Origin: Deltaproteobacteria bacterium
GTDB taxonomy: Bacteria; Desulfobacterota; Binatia; Binatales; Binataceae
Length of the DNA: 64,000 nucleotides
Reading direction: 5' to 3'
NCBI GenBank assembly: GCA_003135135.1
Contig: PLDK01000029.1
Location: 20,711 to 84,710, forward strand
Position 1 is the stretch's first letter; each line of letters opens with the position of its first letter. This document shows, one piece after another, positions 60,351 to 64,000 of this stretch. The notes below the pieces were generated by a model that was not told where the DNA came from, searched no databases, and saw only the letters and a program-made list of their open reading frames with translations. A program made the translations under genes and the position numbers.

Positions 60351-61685
60351 TCAAATCGCATTCGCTTCCGGCGAGATTTCCTCGAGCTCTCGTCCCGAGG
60401 TCTCAGGAAAGAACCAAATGATCGCCGGCGCGATTATCCAGAAGACCGTCAGGTAGCAGACATCTCGCGCATGCGATCCGGTGATATTGAACAGCACGCT
60501 CTCGAACAACAGCCCCAGTGCGCCGCCGGTCGTGCCCGCCACCGCCAGCGCGCTTCCCGCCGTCGAACGATACGAGGTCGGAAACAACTCCGCGCTGTAC
60601 GCATTGAGGATTGTGACCGCCGCGATGTCGAAAAATTCTTCCAGTATCCATGCCGGAACAATTGACCAACCCGGCGCCGTGTACATCCAGATAGTCAGCA
60701 GAGGCGACAGGAACATGAACGCCGCGCCCATCACGCGCCGGCCATAGCGGTCGCTCAGGCGGCCCGCAATAATCGAGCCCAATATTCCGAGCGCACCCCC
60801 GAAGAAAAACAACGACGAGACGTTGCCCGGCGACCAATGATGCGTATCCTGCAGAAACTTCGGAAACAGAAGCGCCGCCGCGCTGCCGCCCATCGAGGCA
60901 AGAGACGCGACCGACACCATCATCATCAGCCGTCCCGGGTACGCGCTATATAACTGCACGAGCGGCTGCCAGACCTTCACCGGCCGCAGCCCTTCGAGTT
61001 CCTCTTTCTCGAAGCGCGCGCTTTCAGGCAGCACGCGGCGCAGCGGAATGATCAGCACCAGCGGCACCAGCGCGATCGCGTATAGCCCGCGCCATCCGTA
61101 CGGAATTACGTTGATAAACGCGAACACGATCGCGGCCAGGCCGTAGCCGATCGACGACACCGCGCCGAGCAGCCCAATGGCCCATCCGCGATGCGCAGCG
61201 TCAACTTCCTCCGCCACTATCACCATCGCGACCGCGGCTTCGGCGCCCGCGAACGCGCGCGCGACAATCTGGAACATGACGAACGTCCGCTCTCCCGGCG
61301 CGACCGCACTCAGCCCCGTGAAGACCGTGTAGCCCATCACCGTGTAGAGCAGCAGGCGGCGGCGCCCGAACACGTCGGCAAAGGGCGTGAGCAGCAACGT
61401 CAGCAGGTAGCCGAGCCGGATCACCGAGAGCACCGCGCCAAGCTGCGACTCCGCGATCTTGAGCCCCGCCTGGATCTGCTTGAGCGCGAGACTTAACAGC
61501 GCGCGATCGTACTCGTTGAAAAATCCCGCCGTCGACGCGATCAAGAACACCCGGCGCTGCCGCCTGGTGAACGGCGGCGTCCTGCCGAACAGCCCAAGGT
61601 GGATACTCTTGCCCGCTTCCTCAGGCGCAGCCGCGGTTTCGGATTTCAAATCCGGCGCGACGCGGGATCGATCATCGGGATTCAA
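60351..61685 (-). CDS. MFS transporter
   Basis: A 444-residue transporter with about 12 hydrophobic segments. The loop 2-3 motif appears as PFADVFGRRRLLL and again as GRLSDRYGRRVMG, with the late PTSYRSTAGSALAVAGTTGG segment. The family resembles the sugar or aromatic-acid symporters of MFS; substrate not decidable. The start overlaps the P450 stop (4 bases), so they are probably one operon; the transporter may import a substrate for the P450 or expel its product (inference). Confidence 0.88.
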   Translation of the reverse strand: MNPDDRSRVAPDLKSETAAAPEEAGKSIHLGLFGRTPPFTRRQRRVFLIASTAGFFNEYDRALLSLALKQIQAGLKIAESQLGAVLSVIRLGYLLTLLLTPFADVFGRRRLLLYTVMGYTVFTGLSAVAPGERTFVMFQIVARAFAGAEAAVAMVIVAEEVDAAHRGWAIGLLGAVSSIGYGLAAIVFAFINVIPYGWRGLYAIALVPLVLIIPLRRVLPESARFEKEELEGLRPVKVWQPLVQLYSAYPGRLMMMVSVASLASMGGSAAALLFPKFLQDTHHWSPGNVSSLFFFGGALGILGSIIAGRLSDRYGRRVMGAAFMFLSPLLTIWMYTAPGWSIVPAWILEEFFDIAAVTILNAYSAELFPTSYRSTAGSALAVAGTTGGALGLLFESVLFNITGSHARDVCYLTVFWIIAPAIIWFFPETSGRELEEISPEANAI

Positions 61686-62902
61686 TCGATCGCTACCGGC
61701 AATGACTCGAGACCGCGCAGAAAGTACGACCCCTTGTAAGCCGGTTTCATCGCGGGATCTTTCAGCCGCAGCCGCCCAAAGCGCTCGAGCATCGCGCCGA
61801 TCGCGATCGCACCCTCCATCCGCGCCAGCGGCGCGCCGATGCAGAAGTGGATGCCCTCGCCGAACGCGACGTGGTCGCGGGGCTCGCGCGTGATGTCGAA
61901 ACGATCGGGATCTTCGAACTGCGCGGGATCACGATTTGCCGCGGCAAGGATTATGAAGCATCCCTGGTTGGCCGGCAGCTTGGTCCCGCCCAGATTTATG
62001 TCTTCCTTCGTGAAGCGAACGGTGGACTGCACCGGTCCGTCGTAGCGCAGGATCTCCTCGATCGCCCTGGCCATCAGCTCCGGCCTTTGCCTCAGCAGAT
62101 TCATCTGCGCGGGATTGCGCCCGAGCGCAAGCATCCCGTTGCCGATCAGATTGGTCGTGGTCTCATTGCCCGCCAGCAGCAGGAGCAGCACGAACGCCAG
62201 CAATTCGTCCGCGTTCATCGCTTCGGCGTCGTCGTGCGCGGCGACCAGCGCGCTTATCAGGTCGGCGCCGGGATTCTTGCGCCGCCGGTCAATCTCTTCA
62301 GCGAAATAGCTGCGCAGCGCCTTGATCGCCGTATGAAATTCCTCCGGCAGCGGAGTCCCCGGCAGAGTGTTGTCGCCCGATACCACCGTGTCGGACCAAT
62401 GCTTGAACTGTTCGTAATGGTCCGGCGGCACGCCGAGCATCTCTGCGATAACCATCACCGGCAGCGCGTTGGCAACCCCGCTCATCACTTCGAGCTCGCC
62501 CTTGCGCTGGGCATGGTCGATGAGATTTTTCGCGATCTCGCGGATTCGCGGTTCGAGCTCGCGGATTCGCCGCGGCGTGAAATCACGCGAGACCAGGCGG
62601 CGCAGCCGGGTATGCGTCGGCGGATCGGAAAACAGCATCGTGCGTGCGCCGGCAAACGGTCCCTCGTTCGGCGGTTCGGCGGGATCGCGCGGCCGCTCGC
62701 TCGAGAAGTGCGCATGGTCGCGCAGCACCGCCATCACGTCGGCGTAGCGAGTGACCATCGCGACCGGCCCGAACAAATCGATAATTCGCGGCCCACCTGC
62801 GAGCAACGGCTTGTAATGCGGATACGGATTGGCGCGAAAGTTCTCGTCCCACGGATTGAAGTAGAAATTCTGCGACGCCCCGGGCGCGGTTGTTTCGCTC
62901 AT
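61682..62902 (-). CDS. Cytochrome P450
   Basis: A 406-residue bacterial class I P450. The I-helix motif is [19 protein letters not shown], the K-helix ExxR is EEILRYDGP, and the heme loop is [18 protein letters not shown] with the Cys thiolate. The length and the [17 protein letters not shown] segment are typical. Substrate unknown; it needs a ferredoxin and reductase not seen here. The crotonase-family gene lies 49 bases upstream on the same strand, so P450, MFS and DUF192 may follow it in one unit. Confidence 0.93.
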   Translation of the reverse strand: MSETTAPGASQNFYFNPWDENFRANPYPHYKPLLAGGPRIIDLFGPVAMVTRYADVMAVLRDHAHFSSERPRDPAEPPNEGPFAGARTMLFSDPPTHTRLRRLVSRDFTPRRIRELEPRIREIAKNLIDHAQRKGELEVMSGVANALPVMVIAEMLGVPPDHYEQFKHWSDTVVSGDNTLPGTPLPEEFHTAIKALRSYFAEEIDRRRKNPGADLISALVAAHDDAEAMNADELLAFVLLLLLAGNETTTNLIGNGMLALGRNPAQMNLLRQRPELMARAIEEILRYDGPVQSTVRFTKEDINLGGTKLPANQGCFIILAAANRDPAQFEDPDRFDITREPRDHVAFGEGIHFCIGAPLARMEGAIAIGAMLERFGRLRLKDPAMKPAYKGSYFLRGLESLPVAID

Positions 62903-62950
62903 CGTCAGATTACCTCCCGCTTCTCGATTCGACCCGATAAATCCAGCTGC

Positions 62951-63751
62951 TCAGCGGCCCCTGAAATTCGGCCGGCGCTTTTCCAGAAATGCGCGCACGC
63001 CCTCGCGATAGTCCTCGCTGTCGAAGCATCGCGCGACCATCGCCGAAACCGCCTTCACGTCGCGCTCCTCGCGATCTTTGAGGCTCTCTCCAATCGCCAG
63101 CTTGGCCGCAGCCATCGTCAGCGGCGCGTTGCTCGCCATCTTGAGCACGTAGTCGCGCACGTTTTCCTCGAGCTTTTCGGGATCGACTACGCGGTTGATT
63201 AACCCCATCTGCAGAGCCTCTTCCGCGTCGAACAGCCGCGCCGACAGCAGGATATCACGCGCGTTGGCGGGGCCCACCGTATGCGCGAGCATGATGACGC
63301 CTTCCAGCGGATACGCCAGTCCAAGCTGCGCGGCTGGAACCCCGAAGCGCGTCCCGCGCGCCGCTATCCGGATGTCGCATGCGAGTGCGACCTGCACGCC
63401 GCCCCCGATACATACCCCGGAAATCATCGCGACGATCGGCTTGCGGCATTCGACCAGCGCCGCGATTGCATTGTTGGGCGCGTCGCGATACGCACGCGCC
63501 TGCGCCGCATCGGATCGCAGGGCAGGGAACTCCGAGATATCCGCGCCCGCGATAAACGCCTGCGGCGTCCCGCCGCGCATGACGATCACGCGAACCGCGT
63601 CGTCGCTCGCCAGTTCCGCGACACCTTCCGCAATCCGCTGCCAGGTCCTAAGATTGAGCGCGTTGCGGACTTGCGGCCGGTTCAGCACCAGCCATCCAAG
63701 CGGAGCCTCGCGGCGAACTATCAACGGATCGACTGAAGTTTCATCGTTCAT
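62951..63751 (-). CDS. Enoyl-CoA hydratase/isomerase family protein (catalytic Glu residues missing)
   Basis: A 266-residue crotonase-superfamily protein: GWLVLNRPQVRNAL, FIAGADISEF (oxyanion part), ISGVCIGGGVQVALACDIRIAA and FGVPAAQLGLAYP. The two catalytic Glu positions of hydratases (after GGG and in the FG.PE..LG motif) are Gln/Val and Ala here, so a classic hydratase reaction is unlikely; other crotonase activities (isomerase, hydrolase, decarboxylase-like) or loss of function are possible. It leads the apparent P450/MFS unit. Confidence 0.85.
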   Translation of the reverse strand: MNDETSVDPLIVRREAPLGWLVLNRPQVRNALNLRTWQRIAEGVAELASDDAVRVIVMRGGTPQAFIAGADISEFPALRSDAAQARAYRDAPNNAIAALVECRKPIVAMISGVCIGGGVQVALACDIRIAARGTRFGVPAAQLGLAYPLEGVIMLAHTVGPANARDILLSARLFDAEEALQMGLINRVVDPEKLEENVRDYVLKMASNAPLTMAAAKLAIGESLKDREERDVKAVSAMVARCFDSEDYREGVRAFLEKRRPNFRGR

Positions 63752-63927
63752 GGATATTCGTACCTCTGGCGAGAATCATGACGATAATCGAGCGGGCTTC
63801 CAGTCAGGATTTTGCGCACATTTGCGCGCTCGACGAAACATACCTGTTCTAACAGGGCCCTTCGACTTCGCTCAGGGTATACTCTGTCCCCATCCCGCGG
63901 CGGTGCCGATTTTCTTATCTTAATACT

Positions 63928-63950
63928 GAGTGCAGGGGTCACCCCTGCCC
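63928..63950. repeat. Dispersed palindromic repeat copy
   Basis: GTGCAGGGGTCACCCCTGCC at 63930-63949 is identical to 33010-33029; with flanks ACTGAG versus ACTGGG. A TTCGACTTCGCTCAGG element lies at 63861-63877, also seen in degenerate form near 22188-22232. The end of the window (63962-64000) contains AGTATTAGGCCATTGGCAGGGG, related to the 21.7-kb repeats. No gene is seen in 63752-64000. Confidence 0.85.
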
Positions 63951-64000
63951 GTGGCGACGGCAGCGCAGTATTAGGCCATTGGCAGGGGCCGCGCCCGCCA

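Noticed and set aside
59040..60665. 541-codon plus-strand frame across carboxyltransferase and DUF192
   Set aside because: Spans several real minus-strand genes and has no domain.
1..64000. tRNA or rRNA genes
   Set aside because: I saw no cloverleaf with a T-arm GTTCGA block in proper context and no rRNA segment; only the SRP RNA is supported.

Overview
The window reads as high-GC chromosomal DNA of a Gram-negative (diderm) soil-type bacterium. It encodes an LPS-core heptose epimerase (HldD), several lipoproteins, F420-type luciferase-like oxidoreductase, cytochrome P450, acyl-CoA enzymes, HemQ, and large secreted kelch proteins with Thr-Pro linkers. That mixture fits the uncultured deltaproteobacterial-side lineages, for example candidate phylum Binatota. 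The placement is inference from gene content; there is no rRNA or other marker here to prove it.

Layout. 1-3743: a partial membrane glycosyltransferase, an LLM oxidoreductase and a lipase-like hydrolase. 3784-8501: a secreted kelch protein gene whose 5' end carries a complete IS1595-family element (5949-8493, 23-bp terminal inverted repeats, 8-bp target duplication) with at least five cargo ORFs. 8807-13063 (minus strand): Fe superoxide dismutase, a c-type cytochrome lipoprotein, recR, ybaB, dnaX and the 4.5S SRP RNA. 13274-15255: aguB-aguA. 15353-17534: a DUF2089 zinc-ribbon regulator and a beta-solenoid protein. 17651-26000: membrane proteins, TetR, a hotdog protein, dispersed repeats, a second kelch protein, a kelch fragment and a frameshifted membrane-protein pseudogene. 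25844-34011: an AmpG-like permease, two paralogous Crp/Fnr regulators, a Gly-rich lipoprotein with a DUF2950 protein, an acetyltransferase, an esterase lipoprotein and hldD. 34054-44423: a WYL regulator divergent from a complete recC-recB-recD operon. 44420-49891: a hydrolase, a MetE-like methyltransferase, an alcohol dehydrogenase, a sulfatase remnant, a lipoprotein, an acyl-CoA dehydrogenase and a rhamnosidase remnant. 49980: an exact parS-type palindrome. 50111-53539: cobyrinate a,c-diamide synthase, HemQ and an unknown protein. 53600-63751 (minus): pyruvoyl arginine decarboxylase, methylmalonyl-CoA mutase, a three-gene biotin carboxylase complex, a DUF192 lipoprotein, an MFS transporter, a P450 and a crotonase-family protein.

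How genes work together. Arginine decarboxylase (53.6 kb), agmatine deiminase and N-carbamoylputrescine amidase (13-15 kb) make a full arginine-to-putrescine route split over two loci. The acyl-CoA carboxylase and mutase form a propionyl-CoA to succinyl-CoA module; the B12-binding mutase subunit is not in the window. CobB-type and HemQ enzymes sit together as a tetrapyrrole pair. dnaX-ybaB-recR with SRP RNA, recBCD and the parS site form a replication, repair and segregation theme and suggest an origin-proximal position (inference).

The most interesting items are the cargo-bearing IS1595 element inserted exactly at the start codon of a kelch gene, the parS site, the WYL-recBCD divergent pair, the Cys-conserved Crp/Fnr pair, and the family of dispersed palindromic repeats.
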